From: Chitinophaga niastensis
Lineage (GTDB): Bacteria > Bacteroidota > Bacteroidia > Chitinophagales > Chitinophagaceae
Assembly: GCF_003014755.1 (NCBI RefSeq)
Contig: NZ_PYAW01000006.1
Location: 1-64,000, forward strand
Length of the DNA: 64,000 nt
Reading direction: 5' to 3'
In this document: positions 50,601 through 57,500 of the stretch, in pieces
Position numbering within the stretch: the stretch's first letter is position 1
Layout of the letters: every line of letters begins with the position of its first letter
Notes under the pieces: generated by a model
What the model was told of the DNA's origin: nothing
Seen by the model: the letters and a program-made list of their open reading frames with translations, nothing else
Databases searched by the model: none
Translations under genes and position numbers: made by a program

Positions 50601-51074
50601 TTGGTAGCTTATGTAGTACCTCCTGGTGATGACTTCAACAGAAAAGACATACTCAGTTATTTGAAAGATACACTGCCTGCATACATGGTGCCTGGCATAC
50701 TGATAGCGTTAACAGCATTACCATTAACAGCTAATGGTAAGGTAGACCGTAAATCACTGCCGGATGTGGATATGGAAGCGATAACCGCAAAAGCGTATAT
50801 GGCTCCCCGTAATGCAACAGAACAAGCCCTGTCAGCACTATGGGAAGATTTGCTTGGAATATCCCGTATAGGTATCTACGATAACTTTTTTGAGTTGGGA
50901 GGACATTCTTTAATGGTAATGCGCCTGATACCAGCGATCAACAACAGTTTAGGCGTAACAATTCCTGTCAGAACTTTCTTTGGACTCGCCACTATTGAAT
51001 CATTGGCCAAATACATCAGTGTTAATCAGGATAATGTGGTAGCTGATGCAAAAACTATCACTATTGAATTATAG
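31080..51074 (+). CDS. Non-ribosomal peptide synthetase, five modules
   Basis: A 6664-residue multimodular enzyme: C-A-T-E, C-A-T, C-A-T-E, C-A-T-E, C-A-T. All condensation and epimerisation domains keep the HHxxxDG motif (His at residues 138, 1192, 1666, 2720, 3774, 4238, 5286 and 5754). All carrier domains keep the phosphopantetheine Ser (998, 2534, 3589, 5102, 6610). All A domains have the SGSTG(L/K/Q)PKG loop and the NGK-DRK lysine. The N-terminal C domain has no module before it, so it probably attaches an acyl starter to the first residue. There is no terminal thioesterase; the C-terminal tail (about 50 residues after the last carrier, ending KTITIEL) should dock with the next protein. 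Predicted: acyl-D-Leu-Asn-D-Ser-D-(Ile/Val)-Leu. Confidence 0.95.
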   Translation: MSQEIYPLHPAQRDIFIDQLINIESTYNNIGGYLKLSGSLHKEKFVAAATSLPAAFDAFRMRFDLDDPVPVMYFEEEYHYCPLGDYDFSDQEISREEVEQWVKEQVNIPFIIKKEYPLFEQFLVKLHADEYWWCFKVHHLVSDGWGVSSMSHYLAKKYNALFTGIEPSFNYPSYKEEAIRADDYYHSNAYTQEGNYWKSKIGGKQENIFKKKFQQTQQDVNLKNNVYLLDISADEKEMLEALQEATGTGLQQLTIAALMIHFAKTTDHTEYVFGIPLHKRKTKPLRNIAGMFTGIIPFKGVYEPATILSDLIKYITSSQREDYRYQNYLISDLARELKLNFADDNLIEIVVNHALLNFEMEFEGGVQAAIINLSDGNPLFPLGVMWKDYGKQQALELRIDFQQEYFSPDEIPLLAHRIMFILKQFQNGLPEPIENIRVLPEAEAILLAAFNNTTVLYPHDQTLHGLFAAQVVRTPDTLALVYGEETITYQELDIRSSQLAHYLCNQGVRKGTLVPVCMERSVELIVALLGILKAGAAYVPIDPEYPAARISYMLTDTAARLIVSTSTYQTLLSGLENITVIRPDMDRDIIKTYPSTAPANHTDASQLAYVIYTSGSTGLPKGVMVAHQGVVNLVHWHLHQYEVNANSKSTVLSGEGFDAFGWEVWPYLSAGATLHIIHDDTRLAVRELITLYRKYAITHSFLPTGLFTEFISAAGNKITSLKYLLTGGDRLPATDIRALDYRVVNNYGPTENSVVATSYQLSPKDKAISPLIGKPVHNTRIYILNRLDELCPVGTVGEICIAGRGLAAGYLNLPELTAEKFISDPFSGGTGKLYRTGDLGRWLPDGNIAYAGRIDDQVKIRGYRIEPGEIESVLQQCELVDQAVVLASADQQGHKRLVAFIIPHGTFEKAGILTYLKSRLPEYMVPALLIQIDQLPLTPNGKIDRKALSVPDESTLLQQTYVAPRNQAEQTLVAIWQELLGISRVGIHDNFFESGGDSIIMIQVVSRAKRSGYELQPRDLFTCQTIAGLAALLAAKQGTHIVAEQGSLIGNSGLLPIQQWFFETVDPGNVPEEKVVAIASHFNQHFLLKTDKNIDNNRMAAAIRQLVQQHDTLRFSYRRGIDGWTQTYGDQERVLETADLQHVTDVELENSINECIAHHERMLHITTGALIRAVLILTPAGESCNRLLLVIHHLAVDGVSWRILLDDLHSLLEQDSDNYAARKGSSYRQWYNTLLSYGQQRRLLNQQSYWQQITTGYIPLKTATEWKGAITASDIHHWEVCLDTTQTRALLQEVPAAYHTEINDILLCALSLTLSAWGNTSKVWIGLEGHGREDLAAGIDTSHTTGWFTNLYPVLLQVADSNDPGEQLIAVKEQLRRIPGKGIGYGVLKYINKAVGLQGKTPWDIVFNYLGRFDQLLKDDNVFHFSVASFGAGMGADFPVRDRLSVNSFIRDGELVLRWSYSHKHYKQEHIDALAEAYLLQLQSLMTHCLLQQISVFTPSDYGLGEEISMRELNEFLSVVDQGHSRRSQIAGVYRLSGLQEGMLFHRLYGTHSGAYMEQFSCGLNQVAPDIFRKSWEELLQRHSILRSAFYSHAFSIPVQCVYKEAALPFVVLDYGDMQEDEQLLAWENYKERDRQQGFDFTSPCLMRISLIRFSDTQYHLLWSFHHILFDGWSVAILIEELLGVYELLVKGGTLPPIIEDRYEDYIRYQDNRDKEAEEEYWRSYLSDITTGSLLPFIAATADRNKGIGSYQHELLQLNEAVSAQLTRFAQRHRITLNTVMQGAWAYLLSRYTGSEDVSYGVTVSGRPDVLHGIEQRVGLYINTLPFRARGNAANEIVDWLQLLQANQVKSREHQHTPLSSMLDWSGVGERLFDSLLVFENYPVSKVLLSRSWQLQLDNIAVHEHTNYPLTIIITGGEKISIRFNYNSELLTSAAVGAIAGHFEQVLRQLMAKESGRLADLSFLTIAEQAQLITTFNDTAAPYPENETIVDLFAQQALRTPDNVAIVSANHLLTYQELDERSNQLAHYLRSKGVTRESLVPVCIERSADMLIGIMGIMKAGAAYVPVDPEYPAARISFMLEDTAAPLILCSRKCLAALPAMAAQQIILTDAAAIADGATLSLTSVPSPDHLAYIIYTSGSTGKPKGVMITHGNLVNYLLNSKASYITETDTRSGSFIHFSYSFDASLTAMFMPLLYGRSVVISGKQQADIFEDPLLWKYAPYDFIKLTPAHLPLLEEALHKVPGGYLTRKLVVGGEALQPAHLQYLYDLGIEMDIINEYGPTETTVGCSTYWFNTAREDQPRNNIPIGSPISNVQIYIVDAACNLVPVGMEGEICIAGAGLACGYLNRPELTTEKFVLNSFSETVGTKMYRTGDLGRWLTDGVIEYTGRIDDQVKIRGYRIELGEIENVLQECELVSQGAVIVQTDHPGDKRLAAYVVPRGNFEKEAILAYLADKLPEYMVPSLLVALEQLPLTTNGKIDRKALPDAEGNTPVTNSYIPPRNETEQILADIWQELLEVERVGVHDNFFELGGNSLLAMRVISLLRKRLHKEVSLDAIFLYVRLADLALHIRQEATPLLSPAITITARPSRIPLSYSQERLWFIDQLEGSVQYHIPLVLRLKGRLQQDALIRAFKTIIDRHEVLRTVIVQTDGIAYQQVREGDQWTLHTINAATWNDDEAELQSKIQALITQPFDLAADHMLRAYLLELTDTEHLLVITAHHIAFDGWSGDILVRELAELYNAFVAGKAATQPRLPFQYADYAIWQRSYLSGKVLSAHLDYWSDKLSGVSPLQLPVDHPRPFIQSTNGAAVLCGIEDELYIQLQALSAGEGTTLFMTLLAAFNVLLHRYSGQEDICVGSPAAGRMQHEVEGLIGFFINTIALRSDLKNNPSFITLLAQVKETTLSAYKHQDAPFEKVVEAVLKERDMSHHPLFQVMFTLLNAPEAEMYESNGLQLSPEMIAQTRSQFDLTFSVKETAGSLLVHIAYCTDLYKEDTINRMFVHYKQLLQSIVANPALEIGALKMISHAEEDQLLFAFNDTATAYPQDKTIVTLFAEQVLRTPDAIAVVFEEHTLTYAALDVRAARLAHYLRSKGVTTETLVPICLERSLEMIIGILGILKAGAAYVPVDPAYPPERINYILTDTRANLIISSIACEVVLPALDLDIIRLDADNDMMADFPATSPVIDLRASHLAYVIYTSGSTGKPKGVMNEHGGVVNRLQWTQDYFRLDAHDAVLQKTTYCFDVSVWELLWPLIAGARLVFAAPGGQKDTAYLCRLIATHRITTIHFVPSMLAAFLEEVAAGAAVSLERLLCSGEALKPQHVIAAKDKLPQVTLYNLYGPTEAAVDVSCWQAPEEVPDLELVPIGTPIANTQLYILDKYGAPVPIGVAGELYIGGIQVARGYLNLPALTAEKFIYHKLGDKTVRCYKTGDLARWLADGNIAYIGRIDDQVKIRGYRIELGEIEYVLQQCEWISQAVTVVREDKQGHKRLTAYVVPVGSFDKDAIFAYLKSKLPEYMVPALLIALEQLPLTANGKVDRKSLPDPDMTAFSLNTYIPPRNETERALATVWQELLGVSRLSINDNFFELGGDSIITIQVVSRAKRHGYELLPRDLFTHQTIADLSALLSTRQHAAAAVTEQDFLSGSSGLLPIQQWYFETAAATTIPFNQSVLLAIDKNVDAATLGSAIQQLVRYHDALRFVYNRTEHGWEQQYGAYSGELAVEELSSFASGSLTDNIVTLANKYQHRLLIETGILIRAVLLLTPADETHNRLLLVIHHLAVDGVSWRILLDDLHLLLEGEQLSMRKGSSYRQWYAALMTYSHTQRLLKQGVYWQQVINNAIPMRVDIPAEATVLMADMGYCEIRLDALQTQRLLQEVPQVYHTEMNDILLSALALTLSAWNSSDAVIIGLEGHGREEIISGIDTSHIVGWFTSLYPVLLQITPGGEPGDILAAVKEQLRQVPDKGIGYGVLKYLNKATYLQGKDPWDIIFNYLGQLDHAINTDSKVHLSAASSGSAVGNNYPIKEKLSVSAFIRGGELVMGWSYSKKHYLSDSISSLTTTYLSHLQSLITHCISCTSPVYTPADFGLGGEVANEELKRFLADHAVQRLYRLSGLQEGMLFHGLYEEHTRLYMEQFTCELKNTDPDILQHAWEILVQRHSILRSAFHYHEFRIPVQGVYKEVSVPFHVLDYRHMSAEKQAAAWEAYRLSDHQQGFDFTVPCLMRVSLVQLDDIRYRLLWSFHHILCDGWSVAVLIEELLKVYESLATGKPLEEVAEDCYEDYIRYLNNRDTAAEENYWRGYLSDITGGSFLPFIAASGNRHKGSGQYRQQLLRMEETFTRDLTIYTQRHRITLNTLMQGVWAYLLSQYTGREDITYGITVSGRPEALGGIEQRVGLYINTLPLYTRVTAAQHIIEWLHQLQEDQLRSREYQYVSLSDIQHWCGISDGLFDSLLVFENYPVSKTITSQSWQLQIDQVAMSEQANYPLAIIIAGGEHIHLRFDYDSELLSAATIAMIAGHFQEVLRQLLLHESGKLTDLSLLTSEEQYQLLTTFNNTATEYPKDKTIIDLFSEQVLLTPHKIAVSFETQSLTYQQLDERSDRLAHYLHSKGVTIETMVPVFMDRSIEMMIGILGILKAGGAYVPVDPEYPAERIYFMLSESNSPVLITTTVLRHRLYENEQQLIFICLDEPNPVWSAVSATSLHMALSADNLAYVMYTSGSTGQPKGVLVTHHNVTSLVLGANYIMLTGEDTILSAGSLSFDATTFEYWSMLLHGGHLVLSAKDSLLDVALLKRELVDKQVTKMFFTTSWFNQLVTTDITVFENLSAILTGGEKLSEKQVAKLMTAYPHIAVSNIYGPTENTTFSLSYLINNKGLTSNTPIGYPLNNRSAFILNASQQLVPIGVAGEIYLGGDGLSRGYLNRPELTAEKFIVNPFSDQAGDRLYRTGDAGRWLPDGSIAYIGRIDDQVKIRGYRIEPGEVESVLQQCEAVSQAVVLVKADQQGHKRLIGYVVPTGDFNKEAILIYLKARLPEYMVPGAWMVLDQLPLTTNGKVDRKALPDPESVTSQINNYIAPRDAAEQLLADIWQELLGVSRVGINDNFFELGGDSIITIQVVSRARKAGYALRPRDLFMRQTIAGLTAWLSSQQEVVGSGEQGILVGSSGLLPIQQWYFEKSVPAAVPFNQSMLLSIAKRVDASTLSAAIARLLLYHDALRFIYTDNGHEQQQSYGTYEGRLEIADLRSVTIDQLTNEITKQANYYECSLDIAQGVLVRAVLLLTPESESHNRFMLVIHHLAVDGVSWRILLDDLSLLLQNGNLPVSKGSSYRQWYDTLLAYSQRRRLQKQAAYWQRVVAAYVPFKTTAEWQGGLTMADMGCCEVALDVSHTRSLLQEASAAYHTGINDLLLCALAITLSEWNHTSKVVIGLEGHGREDLATGIDLSRTVGWFTSLYPVLLQISPGSGSGELIKSVKEQLRQVPDKGIGYGVLKYISKANYLQGEDPWDIVFNYLGQADHLVKQEDVLSVVDTSSGADLVPAFPVSHKLSVTCLIKNGALVLQWRYANKYYLPDHIIKIAAAYLYYLKSLITHCVAQSTAVFTPADYGLAGEVTNEELNIFLEDCNQTGMVEGIYRLSGLQAGMLFHGLYGATSGVYQEQFTCTLKQTDVAAFRKSWKKLLQHHSILRSAFYYDKLRLPVQCVYSEAELPFTVLDFRHLSAVEQAIGIQQYEQADRQQGFDFATPCLMRICLIQLDEARYHMLWSFHHILLDGWSLPVLMEELLHIYETIVTEKPLPVIATDRYEDYIRYLETLDKEQEEEYWRTYLASVTAGSSLPFISSLQDRNKGDGSYQNKLLQLDAGLVHLLTACTQRHHITLNTLMQGVWAYLLSAYTGSEDVVYGVVVAGRPEALPGIEQRVGLYINTLPLYARVVAADNIADWLQQLQVAQLKSREYQYTPLAEIQGWCGIGEQLFDSLLVFENYPVSKVLLSQPWKLQIEQVAIREQTNYPLTLVITAGEEINIRFDYNSRLLSATTVTAIRRHFEQVLHQLVTHEYGKLEDISCITPEERYQLITTFNNTAANYPGDKTLTGLFAAQVLRTPNAPALVFEGTALTYDALDKHSNQLANYLRHKGVTTETLVPVCMERSLDMVVAMLAILKAGGAYVPIDPEYPSSRISYILSDTRATLVISSNACMAKLQTATAIDIIALDGDADIIRTYPSTIPVFVQTGNQLAYVIYTSGSTGLPKGVMIEHKGISNLVNWHIAAYEVNSASKATSMAGMGFDAFGWEVWPYLCAGAVVNILSDDQRLSPAAIVDVYFREAITHGFLSTALVHEFIREAGHQLTALKYLLTGGDKLGATDVSGLSYKVINNYGPTENSVVTTWYPLSEKDSHTAPLIGAPVSNTCVYVLDKHLQLCPVGVPGEICIAGTGLSRGYLHQPALTIEKFITHPLSERLYRTGDLGRWQPDGTLAYIGRIDDQVKIRGYRIELGEIESVLQQSGLVSQAVVLAPADPQGHRRLVAYVVPPGDDFNRKDILSYLKDTLPAYMVPGILIALTALPLTANGKVDRKSLPDVDMEAITAKAYMAPRNATEQALSALWEDLLGISRIGIYDNFFELGGHSLMVMRLIPAINNSLGVTIPVRTFFGLATIESLAKYISVNQDNVVADAKTITIEL
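35660..38800 (+). other. NRPS module 2: DCL C - A(Asn) - T
   Basis: The C domain begins YRLSGLQEGMLFH, the type that accepts a D-residue from an E domain. Pocket residues: D-A-T-K-V-G-E-V-G-K, one change from published Asn codes (D-L-T-K-V/L-G-E-V-G-K). Asp is less likely because the Glu at the seventh position favours Asn. The carrier has GGNSL and no E domain follows. Confidence 0.7.
38840..43300 (+). other. NRPS module 3: LCL C - A(Ser) - T - E
   Basis: The C domain begins LSYSQERLWF, the LCL type, matching the absence of E in module 2. Pocket residues: D-V-W-H-L-S-L-V-D-K, the Ser code, so D-Ser after epimerisation. The carrier has GGDSI (Ser3589). Confidence 0.8.
43385..47850 (+). other. 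NRPS module 4: DCL C - A(Ile/Val) - T - E
   Basis: Pocket residues: D-A-F-F-L-G-I-T-F-K, close to Ile (D-A-F-F-Y-G-I-T-F-K) and to Val codes, so a branched aliphatic D-residue. The carrier has GGDSI (Ser5102). Confidence 0.65.
47935..51030 (+). other. NRPS module 5: DCL C - A(Leu) - T
   Basis: Pocket residues D-A-W-F-L-G-N-V-V-K, the Leu code. The carrier has GGHSL (Ser6610); no E domain, so L-Leu. Its A domain is almost identical at the DNA level to that of module 8. Confidence 0.75.
49168..50545 (+). repeat. Near-identical block, copy 1 (module 5 A domain)
   Basis: Aligns with 60340-61717 at a constant offset of 11172 bases at every point checked, without visible gaps, covering the end of the C domain and most of the A domain. 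Differences are scattered single bases with a short divergent patch around 49248-49280. Confidence 0.75.
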
Positions 51075-51107
51075 CTCCGGCTGTCTTAAACCCTCAAAAT
51101 ATAGAAC

Positions 51108-54100
51108 ATGTCTTCATTTAGTTTGATTGAAATTGTTAATCTGCTTGACAAGGCACACCGCAATGGTATTAAGATATCTTTTGATAACGATAAACTGATT
51201 GTGCAGGGATTTGGGTCGGATGAAATAGATCCTGACCTGTTACAGGAACTAAGGAGTAATAAAGCGCAGCTAACTGAATATTTTAAGCAGCATAAAATAA
51301 ATAGCGTTGGCAATTCCTCTTCCATAAGAATAAATCCATCGGAACGAACTACGCTGAGTCGCATTCCGCTTTCGTATAACCAGGAACGTTTATGGTTTAT
51401 TGACCGGCTTTCCGGTAGTGCGCAATATCATATACCTATGTTGATGCGGTTGAATGGCGCGGTCAACAGGGAGGGATTGGAATATGCATTAAAACATATT
51501 GTGAACAGGCATGAAGTATTGCGTACCATTATTGCAGAGGAAGACGGGGTAGCCTATCAGCAGGTAAAAGAACAGGATCAGTGGTCATTGGAGCTGATCC
51601 CGGCGGAGGCCTGTAAAGAGGATACAGCAGCATTGCAATCGTTGATAGCGGGGTTGATGCGCCAACCATTTGATTTGTCGGCAGATCATATGCTGCGGGC
51701 ACATTTAATAGCGCTGCGTGAAGACGAACATGTACTGGTAATGAGCATACATCATATTGCATCAGATGGATGGTCTGCCGGAATTATTGCACGGGAATTT
51801 TTTGAGTTATATAACAGTTATGTGGGAGGAGGTACGGTGCAGTTGGTCGCTCCTGATCTTCAATATGCCGACTACGTTATCTGGCAGCGGTCTTATTTAT
51901 CCGACCAGGTATTATCTGCCCATCTGGATTATTGGTCATCACAATTATCCGGCGTAGGTGCGTTACAGTTACCTACAGATTTTCCCCGCCCTGCTATACA
52001 AAGTAATCGCGGATCAAATTGTTTATTCCGTATAGAAAAGGAGCTGTATACGCAATTGCAGGAACTGAGCAGTCAGCAGGGTATTACGTTGTTTACAACA
52101 TTGCTGACAGCTTTCAATGTATTGCTGTATCGTTACAGCGGACAGGAGGATATCTGTGCAGGCAGCTCACTGGCTGGAAGGATGCATCAGGATGTGGAAG
52201 AATTGGTTGGTTTTTTTGTTAATACCGTTGCTTTACGTAATGATCTGGGCGGCAATCCTTCTTTTGTGGAGTTACTGGTAAAGGTCAGGGATACTGTTAT
52301 GAGCGCGTGGGAACACCAGGAAGTGTCCTTTCAAAAAGTGGTGGAGACGGTGGTGAAAGAGCGTGATCTGAGCCGTAACCCGCTTTTCCAGGTTTTATTT
52401 ACATTAGAGAACATGCCCGTAGGTGCAGCGCAGGAGTTGCAGGGACTGCGTGTTTCGCCGGAACATTTTATACAAACGCATGCACAGTTTGATCTGTCAT
52501 TTTCTTTGCAGGAATCTCCGCATTTTTTATTTGTCAATATTCTCTATTGCACAGATCTGTTTACGGCTGCCACCATTCACCGGATGTTTGCACATTACAA
52601 ACAGTTATTGCAATCTGTTGTGGCGGCTCCCGCTTCAAAGATAGCTTCATTGAAGATGATGACTGCGGAAGAAGAACGTTTGTTGCATACATTTAATGAT
52701 ACAGCTGCGGATTATCCCAACGATAAATCACTGATCGATCTTTTGACTGCACAGGTTTTACGCACACCTGATGCAGTGGCTGTTATTGCAGCACATCAGT
52801 CGCTGACATATGGGCAACTGGATGCCCGTGCCAATCAGCTGGCGAATTACCTGCGGAGCAGGGGCGTTGCAGCCGGCACTTTGGTACCTGTTTGTATAGC
52901 GCGTTCCATTGAAATGGTGATAGCTATTTTAGGCATCCTGAAAGCAGGGGCAGCTTACGTGCCTATAGACCCGGAATATCCGGTTGAGCGGATCAGTTTT
53001 ATGCTGGCAGATACTGCTGCTGAATGTATTGTAAGCAGCCATCATTGCATATCAGTATTGCCTCCTGATGTCCGGCAGCTGGTTGTACTAACAGATAGTG
53101 AAGAAATATTGAATGGTGGGGTATTGCCATTGGCAGATACACCGTCGCCTGATCATCTCGCTTATATTATCTATACATCCGGCAGCACCGGTAAGCCTAA
53201 AGGAGTAATGATCACGCATGGCAACCTGGTCAATTACCTGGTGAACAGTAAAGCTGCCTATATAACCGAAACGGATACACGTTCGGGTAGTTTTATCCAC
53301 TTTTCCTATGCTTTCGATGCCTCTCTCACAGCCATGTTCATGCCATTGTTGAATGGAAGATCTGTTGTGATACCAGCAGGTGAGCAGGCCAATATATTTG
53401 AAGATCCGTTGTTGTGGAAATATGCGCCCTATGATTTTATTAAACTAACACCGGCGCATTTGTTATTGCTGGAAGCTGCAATGAATAAAGTGCCGGGTAC
53501 ACACCTGACTAAAAAACTGGTACTGGGAGGGGAAGCGCTGCAGGCAGGGCAGCTGCAGTATTTGTATGATCAGGGAATAGCAATGGAAATTATTAATGAA
53601 TATGGGCCTACAGAAGCTACTGTGGGCTGTAGTACCTGGTGGTTTAATACCGGCGGGTCATTTACCCGGCCAGGCAACAGCCTTCCGATAGGCACTCCTG
53701 TATCGAATGTACAGTTGTATATAACAGATGTTAACCTTAACCTGGTGCCTATTGGTGTGATCGGTGAAATTTGTATAGCAGGAGCGGGTTTGGCGCAAGG
53801 TTATCTGAACCGGCCAGAATTAACTGCAACGAAATTTGCTCCGAATCCTTTTAGTGAAGCTGCCGGCGCAAAGATGTATAAGACGGGTGATCTAGGCAGA
53901 TGGTTACCGGATGGTACCCTCGAATATGCCGGTAGAGTAGATGACCAGGTAAAAATACGTGGCTACCGGATAGAATTAGGCGAAATAGAAAATGTATTGC
54001 AGGAATGTGAAGCGGTTAGCCAGGCTGTAGTATTGGCTCCTGCCGGTCCGCAGGGTGATAAGCGGCTGATCGCTTATGTGGTGCCAAAGGGGAGCTTCAA

Positions 54101-54500
54101 CAGTGCCGTCATTCTTTCCTTTCTGAAGAGCAGGTTACCGGAATACATGGTACCCTCCTTATTGCTGGTACTGGAACAGCTGCCATTAACCACTAACGGA
54201 AAAGTAGACCGGAAAGCCTTACTGGGTATGGATAGCAACATGGTGGAAGTAATTACGTATGTGCCTCCCCGTAATGAAACTGAACAAATACTGACAGCGA
54301 TATGGGAGGAGTTACTGGAGGTAGAGCGTGTAGGCGTATACGATAGCTTTTTTGAATTAGGTGGTCACTCCCTGCTGGCCATGCGGTTGATTTCTTTGTT
54401 GCGTAAGCGGTTGCATAAAGAAGTATCATTGGATGCAGTGTTTACGCATGTACGGCTGGCTGATCTGGCACAGCATATCCGGCAGGAAGCGCCCGCATTA
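51108..54500 (+). other. NRPS module 6: docking - LCL C - A(Asn) - T
   Basis: TubC-like dock (51108-51290), LCL-type C (LSYNQERLWF), A with pocket D-A-T-K-V-G-E-V-G-K (Asn), carrier GGHSL. The same code as module 2, and the A domains are clearly related in sequence. Confidence 0.7.
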
Positions 54501-57500
54501 TTATTGCCGGCAATAACCGCAGGAGTGCGCCCGGTACGTATTCCACTTTCGTATAGCCAGGAACGTTTATGGTTCATTGATCAGCTGGAAGGTAGCGTAC
54601 AATATCATATACCGGCGGTTTTAAGGCTGAAAGGACAACTTAACCAGGAAGCATTGGCATATGCACTGAAAAGTATTGTTAACCGCCATGAAGTATTGCG
54701 TACGGTTATTGTGCAAACAGACGGCATTGCTTATCAGCAGGTGCAGGAAGGAGACCATTGGCATTTAAGTACGCTGTCTGTTGCTGCGCTGAAAAATGAT
54801 CCGGCGGCATTACATGCTATGATCCGGGAATTAATTGCCACCCCATTTGATTTATCGGCAGATGCCATGTTAAGAGCGCATTTACTGATATTGGATGAAA
54901 CGGAATACCTGCTGGTGGTGAATATGCATCATATTGCTTCTGATGGCTGGTCTACAGGTGTACTGGTGCGCGAATTTTTTGAGCTGTATAACAGTTATGT
55001 TGCAGGCAGACAGCCACAGTTGCCTGTCTTGCCTATACAGTATGCATCGTACGCTATCTGGCAACGGTCCTATTTATCAGGAAAGGTGCTGGCTGCCCAC
55101 CTGGACTACTGGACAGATAAACTTTCCGGCGTAGAAGTATTGCAGCTGCCTGCTGATTATCCCCGTCCGGCTGTGCAAAGCATACATGGCGCTACAGTTG
55201 ATTTTCGTATCAATGAAGAACTGTATACAGCATTGCAGGAGTTATGCAAGGTACAGGGAACTACTTTGTTCATGACATTACTGGCAGCTTTTAAAGTGTT
55301 GTTATATCGTTACAGCGGTCAGGAAGATATTTGTGTAGGCAGCCCGCAGGCAGGTCGTATGCAACAGGAAACGGAAGGACTGATCGGTTTTTTCATCAAT
55401 ACAGTAGCCCTACGGAGTAATCTGAGTAATAATCCGGCTTTTACGACCTTGCTGGCACAGGTGAAAGAAACTACGCTGGGTGCCTGGGAACATCAGTTGG
55501 TGTCTTTTGAAAAAGTAGTGGATGCGGTAGTGAAAGAACGTGATATGAGCCGCCACCCATTGTTCCAGGTCATGTTTGTATTACAGAATACCCCGGAAGT
55601 AGCTATGCAGGAACTGAGCGGCCTTAACCTGTCAGAAGAAACACCTGAGGTACCCCATGCAAAATTTGATCTCACTTTTTCTGTACAGGAATTTCCCCGG
55701 TACTTATCTGTAAGTGTGGTATACTGTACTGATCTGTATGAGAAAGGCACTATTGAACGGTTGTTCAGAAATTATGAGCAGTTGTTACGTGCTATTGTAA
55801 ACACACCTGCTGCCACTATAGGATCCCTGAAAATGCTTCACAGGGATGAGGAAGAAGCGTTATTGTCTGCGTTTAATAATACTGCCGCTGTTTATCCGGA
55901 AGACAGTATTATCACCAGCCTTTTTGCAGAACAGGTCTTGCGCATGCCCGGAGCTGTAGCCCTGGTATTTAATGGGGAATCTTTGACCTACCAGGAGTTG
56001 AATAAACGCTCAGATCAACTGGCTGCTTATCTGAGCAGTAAAGGTGTAAGCAGTGGTACCCGTGTACCGCTCTGCACCGGCCGTTCAGCTGACATGATAG
56101 TAAGTATCCTGGCCATTCTGAAAGCAGGCGGCGCCTATGTGCCGATCGATCCCGATTACCCTGTGGAAAGGATACGTTTTATGTTATCGGAAAGTAATAG
56201 CCCGTTGGTACTCACTACAACGATATATCGTGAACGGATATACGTAAACGAGGAGGAGAAGCTCCTTATCTCCATTGATAACAGGGAGGAATGGTTTTCA
56301 TCGCATCAGTTGGATTACGCCATTCCTGCTTCAGTACCTGATGATCTTGCCTATGTTATTTATACTTCCGGCTCAACAGGGCAGCCTAAAGGCGTGATGG
56401 TGTCGCATAAAAATGTGGTAAGCCTGGTGAAAGGCGTTCAATATGTAACCTTTAGTCCGGCTGATATTTTGTTGTCTACCGGTTCTCCATCTTTTGACGC
56501 AACCACTTTTGAATACTGGGGCATGCTGTTAAACGGAGGTCAGCTGGTATTATGCGAAGAAAATACTTTACTGGATCCTGTGTTGCTGAAGCAGGAGATT
56601 AATCTCCGCGGGGTCAATAAAATGTGGTTTACAGCAGGATGGTTTAATCAGCTGGTAGATACAGATATTACTGTTTTTGCCGGGTTGTCTGTTATCCTGG
56701 CCGGCGGAGAAAAACTATCGGAGGAACATGTCAGCAGAGTACAGCAGCAATATCCATCGCTGATCGTTATTAACGGATATGGGCCTACGGAGAATACAAC
56801 TTTCTCATTAACCTACCAGGTTAAACCGGGAGCATATAAGGGTAGTATTCCTATAGGCCGGCCATTGAGTAACAGGACAGCCTATATACTGGATGCCCGA
56901 CACCAACTGGTGCCAGTTGGTGTAGTTGGTGAAATTTATTTAGGTGGCACGGGTTTGTCGAAAGGGTATCTGAACAGACCGGAATTAACGGAAGAAAAAT
57001 TTATCCCCCATCCTTTCAGTGATCAGCCGGGTGAAAGGCTTTACAGAACAGGCGATTTAGGAAGATGGCTACCGGAAGGGGTGATTGAATATACGGGCAG
57101 AATAGATGACCAGGTAAAGATCCGGGGGTATCGTATAGAATTGGGAGAAATAGAAAATGTATTGCAGCAATGTGAACTGGTCAATCAGGCTGTGGTATTG
57201 GCCATTGCTGATCATCCCTTGCATAAGCGTTTGGTGGGTTATATAGTACCCAATGGATATTTTGAGAAAGAAAAAATCCTTACTTACCTGAAGAGCAGGC
57301 TGCCTGATTATATGGTACCTGCTTTGCTGATTGAATTAAAGCAATTACCATTAACCCCTAATGGTAAGGTTGACCGTAAATCCTTGCCAGAATTGGATGA
57401 TAGCGTATTGCCAACAAAAGCATACGTAGCGCCGCGCAACGAAACAGAGCGGGTATTGGCCAATATCTGGCAGGATTTATTAGGCATCTTACGGGTAGGG

